From: Hofstenia miamia
Lineage: Eukaryota; Xenacoelomorpha; Acoela
DNA: 64,000 bases
Reading direction: 5' to 3'
Assembly: GCA_004352715.1 (NCBI GenBank)
Contig: SCFE01000079.1
Coordinates: 1,579,985 to 1,643,984 of the forward strand
How positions within the stretch are numbered: position 1 is the stretch's first letter; each line of letters starts with the position of its first letter. Shown one piece after another: positions 48,795 to 58,478 of this stretch. A model generated the notes under the pieces. That model had not been told where the DNA came from. It made no database searches and saw nothing but the letters and a program-made list of their open reading frames with translations. Both the position numbers and the translations under genes were made by a program.

Positions 48795-49460
48795 CAGTGA
48801 TGATCAGTTTAATTATTTTAACGGACTTTCTCACTTTAAACTATTTACTTCGAATTTAACTGATCCGTTTAACCGATTTCTAGAAAAAAGGGAGTGCAAT
48901 ACTCAATTTATAAAATTACATTGCAATTGAGTTTTTACACTGTCCATGCTGAGGCGATTCTTGCGATTCTCAGTCAGAAACGTAGCCTTAGAGAAGGCCC
49001 TCTCAGCCAAGGCTTGGGATGGAAGTACACAAAGCACAACTTTAGCTACCTTCTCCATCTTTGGATATGCTTCTGTGCTGATGGTCATTTAAGTATCCAA
49101 AAGCAGGCACATCTTATTCTACAGTTATCTGAAAATTTTCAAATTGAATGGAAAAACTGTAATGGTTTTGTTCCATATAATGGAATCCTACTTCACTGCA
49201 CACAGCTAACATTTTCAAGAAATGTCACACCTCTCATCTTCTCGCCAATGGATAAAAGTCTGCGAGAGTCTTTCAAAGGTTTTAGGATGCTGCAGCATAG
49301 AAAACGTGAGGAATCGCGAACAGGGTTATGTCGTTGGCCAATAGCATTCCGTTTAATATTAAGCCAGACTTAACGCGATAGTTTAAAAAATTTAACGCGC
49401 ATTTAACTTAGCGGATAGTTCAAACTATAATTTAAGCTATAAATTAACTGATCATCACTG
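48795..49460 (-). mobile_element. Internally deleted hAT transposon
   Basis: Ends are CAGTGATGATCAGTT and its inverse AACTGATCATCACTG. The flanks AGTTCAAA (48787-48794) and TGTTCAAA (49461-49468) match at 7 of 8 positions, the 8-bp duplication of hAT elements. At 666 bp it is far shorter than a complete hAT element, and only the C-terminal piece of the transposase remains. Confidence 0.82.
48903..49088 (-). pseudogene. hAT transposase C-terminal dimerisation fragment
   Basis: The minus-strand frame reads LPSQALAERAFSKATFL, then NRKNRLSMDSVKTQL. This is the hAT C-terminal dimerisation pattern (SERxFSxAG...RNRLxxxxVxxLL) with the usual spacing. The catalytic regions are absent, so it cannot be functional. 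It lies inside the hAT element whose ends are defined above. Confidence 0.75.
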
Positions 49461-49468
49461 TGTTCAAA

Positions 49469-49835
49469 CGAAATAAAATTGCAGAACTAAATAGCCATTA
49501 AATAAGCAAACATAGCATCTATGGAATTTCAATGTTTGGTAAAGAAAATTACGAATGTGTCTAAAAATATTGAGATAGACAATATGATTCTTGAAAAAAA
49601 TGTAAAAAAAACCAAAATCAGTCAAAATCCTAAAACTATTTACCTGCATAATCAAAAAAATTTAATGACAATGATATTTTTACCGTTATTTAGCATGATA
49701 CACATTGAAGTGAATACTGGTGATGGCTAAAATAGGAATTTTGAAAAAAACGGCATTTCCTGCTAAATGCCTTAGAAATTTCGGACGGTTTCCACCAAAT
49801 GCAACGCTTTTGCATTTTCAATAACAAAAAGCTTG

Positions 49836-49866
<31 letters not shown>

Positions 49867-50567
49867 GTTAATCATAAACATAATATAACTTACTGTTATT
49901 CGTTACTGTCGTTGTCCATAGTGGAATTTGTTGATGAAAGCTATAAGTGAAAATATATGCTAATGTATTGAATAATAGAAACGTGAGCTTTGTAATTTAA
50001 ATTATGTTAAGAATATAAAAATTTACCTGAACTACAAAGTACAAAGAAGAAATCTTATTTAAGATATCCAAACAAAAACTTCCATATTTAATCATAACCT
50101 ATATTTAGACAATCAATACTCCTAAAATATCATTTATAGGAATTAAGAAAAATAATACCAGCATGCAACGGACATCCTGCAACAAGTTTCACCAACAGCC
50201 GTATTAATATTCTAAACAAGTGGTTTATTAGTTGCGGTGAATAGATTAAATGTTAATGTATTTCGTTACAAAGATCACATTTCAATATTTTATCATTTAT
50301 TTATTAGCATTAGAAAGTTTTTGCTTTTTTGCACCAAATAACGAATGTTGTACAATATCTAAAACAGGATTTTCATAAATTACACTAAACATAATAATAC
50401 CCTTCAATAACAAATACATGCAGAATATAGACAATAACTGTATCTAATGAAAATTAATCGTTCAAAAACGCTAATCTCGTGCGAAATTAATTGCAGTGCG
50501 CGTGTGTTCATAAAATCAATTAATCATTGTAATAATCAGAACAATAATAATTAATAGCAGTTTCTAA
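49469..50567. other. Non-coding stretch with a TA array
   Basis: AT-rich, with a TA array at 49836-49861. No supported gene. Confidence 0.45.
49836..49861. repeat. (TA)n microsatellite
   Basis: Uninterrupted TA run of about 26 bp. Confidence 0.9.
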
Positions 50568-50841
50568 ATGCTGAGACAGCTTAATGCTGAGAATTTAATA
50601 CGTTATTGTTTTACAAATGAGACGTCTTCAATTAGAAATCAAAGTCTATATGCAATCCTTTATTGCATGGGTAATGAGTGCGGACCAAAAAGTTTTGTTG
50701 ATGATCCAATTTCTACGCGGCTGAAAAAAACTGATTACTTATATTTAATTGACAAAGTAAATGCTGATCGTGATGCACTTAATGAAATACTAAGATATAA
50801 ACTCGGAGTCGATTGTGAAGTTGACTACTGTTATCGACAAG
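50568..50841 (+). CDS. Candidate exon of an unrecognised gene
   Basis: A frame of about 91 residues starts MLRQLNAENLIRYCFTNE and has five cysteines with ordinary amino-acid composition. It ends at GACAAG|GTAAAA, a good donor sequence at 50842; read through, a stop follows four codons later. No family is recognised. It looks coding because composition is balanced (DRDALNEILRYKLGVDCEVD) and stops are absent in a stop-dense region. No acceptor or following exon can be assigned, as the next kilobase is retroelement sequence and then mis-ordered contigs. It could be a first exon, or part of an unidentified mobile element. Confidence 0.35.
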
Positions 50842-50960
50842 GTAAAATTCCATAGTTTCTGGGCTGTTGCATGTTGTGTGGAAACAATGTTTTTGCTGTG
50901 TAATTTCATATTCCATAATCTAACTTGCAAGAAATAACATGGAATTGACAAAATGAGATA

Positions 50961-51008
50961 ATAGGGGTTCCTCAGGGGTCAATCATTCTCCCATTTCTTT
51001 TTAATGTA
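50961..51008 (+). pseudogene. Small LINE RT fragment
   Basis: Sixteen codons read IGVPQGSIILPFLFNV, which is RT motif B of non-LTR retrotransposons (GVPQGSxLxPxLFNxY). A stop follows. It is separate from the LINE that begins about 30 bp later, which has its own motif B. Confidence 0.55.
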
Positions 51009-51036
51009 TAAATTTAATGATTGCAAAATACATAAT

Positions 51037-51737
51037 AATTAGTAAAATATATGAAAAATTATTATTAAACCAAATTAACCTATATGTGGAACAAAATGAA
51101 TTAATATCAAACATCAGTTTGGATTTCAAAAAGATACCTCTACAAATGATGCCTTACTTTATGCTGTTGAAGACTGGAGATCAAAACTAGATAGGAATGA
51201 AAAAATATATATAGCATCATTAGATATTTCAAAGGCATTTAATTCAATAAACCATTCTATTTTATTGGAAAAGTTAAAGCAGATTTATAATTTTAGTGAT
51301 TCATTAATAGAATTATTAAATAGTTACTTAAGTAATAGATATCAGTATGTGAAACTCAACGAAGAAATATCAAATTCATTAGAAATAAACCATGGAGTAC
51401 CACAAGGATCAGTACTGGGTCCATTACTATTTAAGTTATATGTAAATGATATGGATCAGCACATTAATAGTAATCATGTACAATTTGCAGATGATACTCT
51501 TATTTATTGTAATGATATTTTAAATTTACAGGAAAATGTTGAAAAATTGCAATCATTCTTTAATAATAATTTGTTAAAACTAAATATTGAAAAAACTATA
51601 TTTATGGTAATTAAGAATAGAAGAAATGAATCAACAATAGAAAGTATTAAGATATATAACAACATCATTCAGGAATCACCAAAAATGAAATATTTGGGAG
51701 TAGTAATTGATAATAAATTGAATTTTGAAGACGAGGC
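51037..51737 (+). pseudogene. Non-LTR retrotransposon reverse transcriptase, partial
   Basis: Motifs occur in the right order: KIYEKLLLNQINLYVE, then after a one-base shift QFGFQKDTSTNDAL, LDISKAFNSINHSIL (motif A), GVPQGSVLGPLLFKLYVND (motif B), QFADDTLIY (motif C, catalytic DD) and KYLGVVID. This is a Jockey/CR1-type LINE RT. The endonuclease domain is absent upstream. The contig ends at an N (51738). The 192 bases at 52705-52896 (NRIPKLFNITMEQ in one frame) are probably its displaced 3' part. The main frame (from 51265) is intact for about 157 codons. Confidence 0.85.
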
Positions 51738-51738
51738 N

Positions 51739-52229
51739 CCAGCTTCACTAATGCAATTCAGAACAGATGTATTATCTTTTCCAGAACCAGGTTGGATTTT
51801 ATATGGATTTTTACTGTCTTTTTAGGACCATGACTTTTTCCTTGCTCGAAGCATCAGAGAATCCTGTCTCGTCGGCGCTATACAATAGTGCTGGTTTATC
51901 ATGGACGCCAAGCTCAACCAAGAACACTTCAAGGAAGGAAAACCAAACATCAACGCATTCTTGTCTCATACCTTGCGCTCTAGAAATTTGCAGTGCTTCA
52001 TGACGACGTTGCTTGAGATTATTTTTCCATCTCTGACGAAACAGACGCACCCATTGTTTACCAGGTCGGTCATTGGTAAATCTTGAAAGACGACCAAGTC
52101 TATTACAAATGCCTGAGTAATGTCCATTAATCGCTTTCTTCCTAATGGAAAGACGACGTTGTCAAGCTCTTTTGCATCCAGAACAATATTGGTATTCTTC
52201 ATCTTTAGTAGCTCAACTGATCTGCCTGC
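51739..52229 (-). pseudogene. pogo-type transposase, middle part (first catalytic Asp)
   Basis: Minus-strand frames read GRKRLMDITQAFVID, then WKNNLKQRRHEALQISRA and PALLYSADETGFS. ADETGF carries the first catalytic Asp of DDE_1 (pogo/Tigger) transposases. A frameshift lies between the two frames. The right end (52159-52229) is identical to 52896-52966, and the left end (51739-51802) to 52640-52703. This piece therefore belongs between the DDE piece (52322-52703) and the N-terminal piece (52896-53086), not where it is placed. Confidence 0.75.
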
Positions 52230-52230
52230 N

Positions 52231-52309
52231 TCTTCAAAATATTAGATGTTTATCGATATTTTGGAAAAGAAAATTGAACATTTCTAATCATTTAAATCAA
52301 AAAACAATT
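52231..52309. other. Isolated 79-base contig
   Basis: AT-rich sequence between an N at 52230 and twelve Ns at 52310-52321. One plus frame is open, but it is too short to identify. It could belong to the LINE at 51037-51737. Confidence 0.3.
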
Positions 52310-52321
52310 NNNNNNNNNNNN

Positions 52322-52703
52322 ACCATATACAGCGACATCAAGAGGCTGAAGGGCATGCGATGTATGTGGCGGAAAAAGAACCAAATGGATACCGTACTTC
52401 GAGCAACATTAACAGTTCGCACACTAACGTGAGAGCTATGGCCATCCATGAAAAGAACCACTGGGCGTACAACGTCTTTAATGTAGTCAATGAAATGTCT
52501 GGACAACCAGTCGAAAAAGATTGGTTCTTCTATCCATCCTCGAGCAGTATTACTATAACGAGCACCAGTTGGATCTCCATTGCACCAATTTTCATAAAGA
52601 TGAGCTGATCTGAAGATTATATATGGAGGAACAATCCTTCCAGCTTCACTAATGCAATTCAGAACAGATGTATTATCTTTTCCAGAACCAGGTTGGATTT
52701 TAT
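52322..52703 (-). pseudogene. pogo-type transposase DDE core (second and third Asp)
   Basis: On the minus strand, NTSVLNCISEAGRIVPPYIIF is followed by GWIEEPIFFDWLSRHFI and VVLFMDGHSSHVS (second Asp; given here in parts of 20 residues or fewer). After a one-base shift at about 52400 come LFPPHTSHALQPLDVAVYG (third Asp in QPLD). This is the DDE_1 pattern of pogo/Tigger elements. The contig is bounded by Ns on both sides. It needs a C-terminal part from 55337-55699 and an N-terminal part from 51739-53086 to make a full protein. Confidence 0.85.
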
Positions 52704-52704
52704 N

Positions 52705-52895
52705 AGAACGGATTCCTAAATTATTCAATATCACTATGGAACAAATTGGATTACAGTACAAGAAGTGAAAAAAATTATACAATATTTAAGAAGTTGAAAA
52801 ACATGATTACACAATAAAATATCAATTATAGAAAAGATGTGCAACCTAAGAACAATAAGTAAAAATATTTATTAAGTTATATGTAATTCATATAT
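52705..52895 (+). other. Displaced LINE 3' part
   Basis: One plus frame reads NRIPKLFNITMEQIGLQYK, consistent with the end of a LINE RT. The last 26 bases (TTAAGTTATATGTAATTCAT and so on) match 54020-54045, indicating that the true continuation is the contig starting at 54020. Confidence 0.45.
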
Positions 52896-53086
52896 TTGTC
52901 AAGCTCTTTTGCATCCAGAACAATATTGGTATTCTTCATCTTTAGTAGCTCAACTGATCTGCCTGCACCACATTTCGTCGACAGGATACCACTTTTGTGT
53001 TTACCACTGGTGCTGGATGGAATATTATATTGATGCAATGCTTCTGATGATGATAGATAATTTTTTTTAGAAGTAAAGATAATCAA
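52877..53086 (-). pseudogene. pogo-type transposase N-terminal HTH
   Basis: The minus frame reads KNYLSSSEALHQYNIPSSTS, then GKHKSG and GAGRSVELLKMKN. This resembles the HTH_psq domain that begins pogo-type transposases (EAAxxYxIPxSTLxxxxxG). The frame leaves the shared block at 52896, where the sequence switches to LINE flank. This boundary is the presumed mis-join, and the protein would really continue into 52229-51739. Confidence 0.65.
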
Positions 53087-54018
53087 ATTTCTTGGTTATT
53101 GTAGAAGTCATTTTATACTATTTTATGCTTATTAATATGCTGTACATCTAGCAAATGCAGATATATTTAATTCGAAATGTACTATTTTCGTTTTATGTCC
53201 AATAAAAGTTTTTGAATGCTATTCATTGTGCATTGCCATTACACTATATTCCCTAAAAAAACTTTGCTTAAATTTAAACATCTAAAATAGGTAATTTCCA
53301 ATTACAAAAATGTATAAAAATTTGATTATTCTGAACATATAGCAGCATGGAATCCACGTATTTTAGAATGTCTGGTTAAATGGCTATCAGTTTATTAAGA
53401 TAGAACTGAAACGATTAATCGATAAATCGATCAGATTGGGATTATCAATTAATAAAAGGTTTCCAAATCAAGATTTAGATTGAAAACGCGCACAACGCAA
53501 CGGGCAAAACCGAAATCTTTTTCATATAGATCAAGTCTTGATATAGATGTTTAGCGAATACATATGAAAATAGTTTATAGCTAAACATTTTGTGCAAGAT
53601 CGTTTTTCAATAATCTCAAAAAGCACAAAAATGCATAAGAAATTAGTATTATTGAAATACCGTAATTAAATACTGTATTTTTATGCTATTATTGTTGTTA
53701 TTTATATCTCTTAGGTTTGTGCGGGACCGGAATTTTTGGTTCCAGCCCAATTTATTCTCATTGAATTTGATCCTAATCCCATCGAAATTTCTCGTCTGAT
53801 CGTCCCATTTTCTCCACGGCATAACTCTTATTTTGAACAAAATTGGCAATAACTATGAGTAATATTCGGTGGTCCCATTTCCTTCATTTATCGACCTTGT
53901 CTCATGTTAGTCCCAGTTCAACTGAAACATTTAATCCATATGCCAATGTAATACAGAACCAATAAATATCATGGGATTGAATTATAATTCACAGCCCTAA
54001 TTCCTCATTTAGACAAAG
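53084..54018. repeat. 935-bp segment duplicated at 55767-56701
   Basis: CAAATTTCTTGGTTATTG at the left and CATTTAGACAAAG at the right bound a segment that is repeated at 55767-56701, as far as I can compare without difference. Both copies end or begin at an N. It is non-coding. About 53720-53995 carries GGGACCGG and TGGTCCC words and ends TTCACAGCCCTA, resembling a hAT-like terminus. Confidence 0.85.
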
Positions 54019-54019
54019 N

Positions 54020-55133
54020 TTAAGTTATATGTAATTCATATATTTAACCAAGAAACAAACATTTACTGACATAACTAAGCTCATATGAAGAAAGTTGCAT
54101 TATTTATGTTCTTATTAAGTTTGTAAACTTAATACATGTATATGTACATGAGAACTTAAATATATGTTGTTGGTGTTGTTGTTGTTAATACAATTTGCAA
54201 GTGATACTTACATCTACAATAGTTGTTCCAATAAAATCATGTGCACTAGGCGATTGAACAAATTACAAATGTTCCTAAGTTTTCAAATGTAAACAACTTT
54301 ATAAGCAATTTCGCATCCCATGGTAATGAAATATATACTGTGCTTAACATATTAATATTGTATTTTGGGTAAATCTGGAAAAAAATATTGCTTTTCCTAA
54401 TGGAAACCAATGCCAAACTAAAATACAACACAAGACAAAAAAAGTCAATTATATTGGAAAAAATTTAAAACACATTATGATTCAAATTCTCTTCCTGTAT
54501 GTAAGCATCATATATCTTCCTTAGAAAAAACAACCCTAAAATACAAAGTGTTCTAAAATCAAAGTAAACTAGTTGAAAATAAACTAAGAATAAGAAATAA
54601 AGTATAATGCACTAGGTATATATAAAAAGAAAAAAGTGATATAAAAAATACTATAAAGTTAGAAAATGTCCGTGAAAAATAATAATGCATGATGCACAAA
54701 TATAAAAAAACAAAATATTTGATACAAGAGAATAGAATGTGAGTACTAAAAGAGTTTTTAAAAGCCGTGTTGAACAAAGGCTGGTAGAATTTGTTGAGAT
54801 TTGAATTTGTTCATAGACGAAATGCATCGCCAAGGATGCTGTTAAAATATTTGTGTTTTCAGTAGAGAAATCTGTAAATAAAAACTGCCGTACTTTTGAA
54901 TTCAAATTTCAAGCAATTCGCATCATAGAACACGTAAAAGTACACTTAGAAAGTGAAATATATTTGCTTATAAATCAAACAATTAAAGATAATTTCGAGA
55001 TGTTACTTAGAAGCAAGTATACTACGAATGCCGAAGTCCTTTTTTAAGTATATTTTGCCACCATTCAATGTAGTACGTGTTTTATTCCGACGTATTTGTT
55101 CTGAACATGATTAAATAATGGAAACCGTAGCTA
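54020..55133. other. Non-coding part of a contig
   Basis: AT-rich sequence with no supported gene. The first 26 bases match 52872-52897. A TA array follows at 55134-55158. Confidence 0.45.
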
Positions 55134-55158
55134 ATATATATATATATATATATATATA
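55134..55158. repeat. (TA)n microsatellite
   Basis: Uninterrupted TA run directly before the palindromic insertion at 55159-55218. Confidence 0.9.
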
Positions 55159-55218
55159 AATACGTTTTGCTGTTCTTATTAGGTCCCTGGGTACATAATA
55201 AGAACAGCAATACGTTTT
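55159..55218. repeat. Palindrome bounded by a 10-bp direct repeat
   Basis: AATACGTTTT (55159-55168) is followed by GCTGTTCTTATTA, a 14-base spacer, the exact reverse TAATAAGAACAGC, and AATACGTTTT again (55209-55218). The direct repeats sit exactly at the edges of the 40-bp inverted repeat, as a target-site duplication would. Confidence 0.8.
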
Positions 55219-55336
55219 CGACTGTAGAACAAATATATGTCCGGGTTGAGTATAAGAACAACTTCAGGAATTTACAAAAATATATTTTTGAACTAAAAAC
55301 GGATTATAAGACACACACACAAAGGCTACATAGCAA

Positions 55337-55699
55337 TTATGTTGAACAGATATCACACACACAAAAATCATCTTCTTTTGAGCAATTTAAGCAAGACCAA
55401 TCTTCGCAGCTGGTGCTCTCCATATATGTGATGAAGCAAGATGAGCATATGTTGTCATTGTCTCTATCAGATGAAGGACGAGAAAATGCTAGACGAACAC
55501 TACTCTTCTTTGTTGGTCGTTTGGGTTTCAATGATTTATCATTTTCCTTCTCTTGCAGCAAGCAAACAGCTTCAGCATTGGTTACACTGTATCCAGCTGA
55601 TCGCTTTATCCTTTTTCGCCGAGTCGATGCTGGTTGGTTGGTTCGTTGAAACACATCAACAATAGCTCGTTGAATTGGTTCGCATGGAGTAAAAGTCAA
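55337..55699 (-). pseudogene. pogo-type transposase C-terminal tail
   Basis: The 120-residue minus frame starts TFTPCEPIQRAIVDVFQR, has a basic linker (TRRKRIKRSAGYSV, KPKRPTKKSS) and ends with cysteine pairs CSSC...CEDWSCLNC...CVCDIC. A basic tail with a C-terminal zinc-binding CxxC...EDW...C region is usual for long pogo-like transposases of invertebrates. It is the part missing from the DDE piece at 52322-52703. The order on the minus strand is again wrong for the scaffold as given. Confidence 0.6.
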
Positions 55700-55766
55700 T
55701 GGCGTATCACTGATGGAGGAAGTCGATGCTTTGGATGCAGTAGAAGTCGATGGTGGAGGACTGATN

Positions 55767-56701
55767 CAAATTTCTTGGTTATTGTAGAAGTCATTTTATA
55801 CTATTTTATGCTTATTAATATGCTGTACATCTAGCAAATGCAGATATATTTAATTCGAAATGTACTATTTTCGTTTTATGTCCAATAAAAGTTTTTGAAT
55901 GCTATTCATTGTGCATTGCCATTACACTATATTCCCTAAAAAAACTTTGCTTAAATTTAAACATCTAAAATAGGTAATTTCCAATTACAAAAATGTATAA
56001 AAATTTGATTATTCTGAACATATAGCAGCATGGAATCCACGTATTTTAGAATGTCTGGTTAAATGGCTATCAGTTTATTAAGATAGAACTGAAACGATTA
56101 ATCGATAAATCGATCAGATTGGGATTATCAATTAATAAAAGGTTTCCAAATCAAGATTTAGATTGAAAACGCGCACAACGCAACGGGCAAAACCGAAATC
56201 TTTTTCATATAGATCAAGTCTTGATATAGATGTTTAGCGAATACATATGAAAATAGTTTATAGCTAAACATTTTGTGCAAGATCGTTTTTCAATAATCTC
56301 AAAAAGCACAAAAATGCATAAGAAATTAGTATTATTGAAATACCGTAATTAAATACTGTATTTTTATGCTATTATTGTTGTTATTTATATCTCTTAGGTT
56401 TGTGCGGGACCGGAATTTTTGGTTCCAGCCCAATTTATTCTCATTGAATTTGATCCTAATCCCATCGAAATTTCTCGTCTGATCGTCCCATTTTCTCCAC
56501 GGCATAACTCTTATTTTGAACAAAATTGGCAATAACTATGAGTAATATTCGGTGGTCCCATTTCCTTCATTTATCGACCTTGTCTCATGTTAGTCCCAGT
56601 TCAACTGAAACATTTAATCCATATGCCAATGTAATACAGAACCAATAAATATCATGGGATTGAATTATAATTCACAGCCCTAATTCCTCATTTAGACAAA
56701 G
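55767..56701. repeat. Second copy of the 935-bp segment
   Basis: Same as 53084-54018. This copy continues without interruption into 56702 and the dehydrogenase gene, so it is likely the correctly placed one. Confidence 0.85.
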
Positions 56702-56972
56702 GTAAGGAAATTATTGTGTAGCAATTCTTTGTTTGTATATATCTTTTTAAAACAATCATATAGAATTCATTATTTTCCTGCCTTCAATGATGTTGCCAAT
56801 TATACATTCGATTACATTTACCAATAAACCCCATTGGAGTGAGTGATATTTGTTTTATGTGCCGAAAGCTTTATACAAAAGAACTTATATTGTTTGTAAT
56901 ATTCAAAATATGTTAACATGCGCTCATGATGTGTTTACTATGTCAATACTGTAGAAACAATTACATTGTAAA
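56702..56972. other. Upstream region of the dehydrogenase gene
   Basis: AT-rich; includes CCAATAAACCCCATT at about 56819 but no clear core promoter. No other gene. Confidence 0.35.
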
Positions 56973-57977
56973 ATGTGGAATATGATTATCAGCATAATTG
57001 CAATCACCTTCTCGTTGATGATAACATGGTCAATATATAGCATTCGTGAAGAAACTCTTCATTATATTGGTTACATATTTGTAGTATACTCACTGGCTTG
57101 GGCTTTTAGAATTATCAATAGAATAGTAAATTACATATACTGGCAAAAAATCGGATATAAAAGCATAGACTGGAAAAAAAATGGCCAATGGGCTGTTGTA
57201 ACTGGATCAACAGATGGCATTGGTAAATGCTATGCCCAACAATTAGCAAAGATTGGATTTGATGTCGTATTGATAAGTAGAAATATGGAAAAACTAGAAA
57301 ACACCGCACAGGAAATAAAAAATAGTTATGGTGTTAAGACAAAGATTATTCAAGTAGATTTCATGAAATCTGATGTATACAATACAATACGCAATGAGCT
57401 AAGAAATTTAGATATTGGAGTGCTAGTAAACAATGTGGGCACTTTCTATTCCACTGCAGATTTTTACGCAAATATTAATGAATTAATGCATGTTAGTATA
57501 GTTAATATAAACTCGCTATCAGTACTGGGAATGACTTCGATTTGTCTTCCGAAAATGAAGGAAAAAAATAAAGGCATTATTATTAATATTAGCTCAGCAG
57601 CCGGTGATTTACCTTTTACAATCCAAGGAGTTTACAGTGCAACAAAACGATTTGTCAATATGTTTTCCTATAGCTTGACCCATGAACTCAAGCATACTAA
57701 TGTAAAAGTTCGGCTTATTACTCCATATTTTGTAGTAAGCAATCTAGTTCGACTACAGCCAAGCTTCTGGAGGCCATCGGCAAAGGCATATGTTACCACT
57801 GCTCTGAGGATGTCATATTCATCTGTATTGAAATCATATGGCTATTTTTCCCATGAAATCATACACTTATGCTGCATCATGTTACCTAAGTCTGCAATTA
57901 TCAGAAAAATGTTTGATGTCTTTGACAACTTCCGACAGATTTCATTAAAGCGCAGAGCAGAAAACAAAAAAAATTGA
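56973..57977 (+). CDS. Very-long-chain 3-ketoacyl-CoA reductase / HSD17B12-like dehydrogenase
   Basis: A complete 334-residue short-chain dehydrogenase. Such enzymes use NADPH to reduce 3-ketoacyl-CoA in fatty-acid elongation, or steroid 17-ketones, at the ER membrane. Two hydrophobic N-terminal segments (about 5-23 and 32-50) would anchor it. The dinucleotide-binding TGSTDGIG is at 77-84, NNVG at 153-156, a catalytic Ser at about 208, Tyr221 and Lys225 in YSATK, with the normal 13-residue Ser-Tyr spacing. The length is close to that of HSD17B12 (about 310). Arg102 in ISRN after the second strand favours NADP. The C-terminal part is Lys/Arg-rich. The gene has no intron in the coding region, so it may be a retrocopy. 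All catalytic residues are present, so activity is expected. HSDL1 or let-767-type steroid enzymes are alternatives. Confidence 0.88.
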   Translation: MWNMIISIIAITFSLMITWSIYSIREETLHYIGYIFVVYSLAWAFRIINRIVNYIYWQKIGYKSIDWKKNGQWAVVTGSTDGIGKCYAQQLAKIGFDVVLISRNMEKLENTAQEIKNSYGVKTKIIQVDFMKSDVYNTIRNELRNLDIGVLVNNVGTFYSTADFYANINELMHVSIVNINSLSVLGMTSICLPKMKEKNKGIIINISSAAGDLPFTIQGVYSATKRFVNMFSYSLTHELKHTNVKVRLITPYFVVSNLVRLQPSFWRPSAKAYVTTALRMSYSSVLKSYGYFSHEIIHLCCIMLPKSAIIRKMFDVFDNFRQISLKRRAENKKN

Positions 57978-57983
57978 ATTTTG

Positions 57984-57989
57984 AATAAA
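57984..57989 (+). terminator. Poly(A) signal of the dehydrogenase gene
   Basis: AATAAA lies 7 bp after the stop codon, in TTTTGAATAAAGTTC. The very short 3' UTR would suit a compact or retroposed gene. Confidence 0.5.
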
Positions 57990-58447
57990 GTTCTTGCTTT
58001 GATTTCAAATGAAAATTTCTGAGTTTCAATATGTATATAGTTGCAAATTATCAATTTTTTAAAAAATGAAAACGCTACAAAATCTTGTTATTTTAGAGAG
58101 GAAATTTATATTAAAGTTAACTAACCAATAATTTTCATTTAGAAAAAATATTGTAGTTTTGGTGAGTGCGATTTTGCACAAGAATAGTAACTATAAACTG
58201 AATGTGGTCCTGACGAGTATTTCTTGATATGCAAGCTGGCATATATTTAGGAATTCAATCAGAATTTTTTTATTTTATAATTTTAATGTACGTTTACAAA
58301 TCATTTTATGGTAGCACATTGAAAATGCATGTTTCTGAATGTTACGTCTCAGAAACTCTTAAGTAATTATAAATAAACTTAGTAGGAAAAGCAAATGGAA
58401 GTTTTCAAATGTTAATGAGACATAGAAATGCAATTTCAAGGCTATCA
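57990..58447. other. Non-coding stretch
   Basis: AT-rich sequence between the dehydrogenase gene and the TA array at 58448; nothing recognised. Confidence 0.4.
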
Positions 58448-58478
58448 TATTATATATATATATATATGTATATATATA
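58448..58478. repeat. (TA)n array at left edge of Tc1 element
   Basis: TA run with one TATG interruption, joined directly to CAGTCTTTAACG, the outer sequence of the Tc1 element. Confidence 0.9.

Noticed and set aside
48894-49373. 159-residue plus-strand frame
   Set aside because: It is the antisense shadow of the hAT transposase remnant, whose C-terminal motif is on the minus strand.
53649-53849. 66-residue minus frame repeated exactly at 56332-56532
   Set aside because: Repeated because the 935-bp segment is duplicated by the assembly. It starts with Met but has no domain and lies in hAT-like terminal sequence.
55167-55665. Plus-strand frames of 160 and 74 residues
   Set aside because: Shadows of the pogo C-terminal piece on the minus strand; the longer one also starts inside the palindrome.
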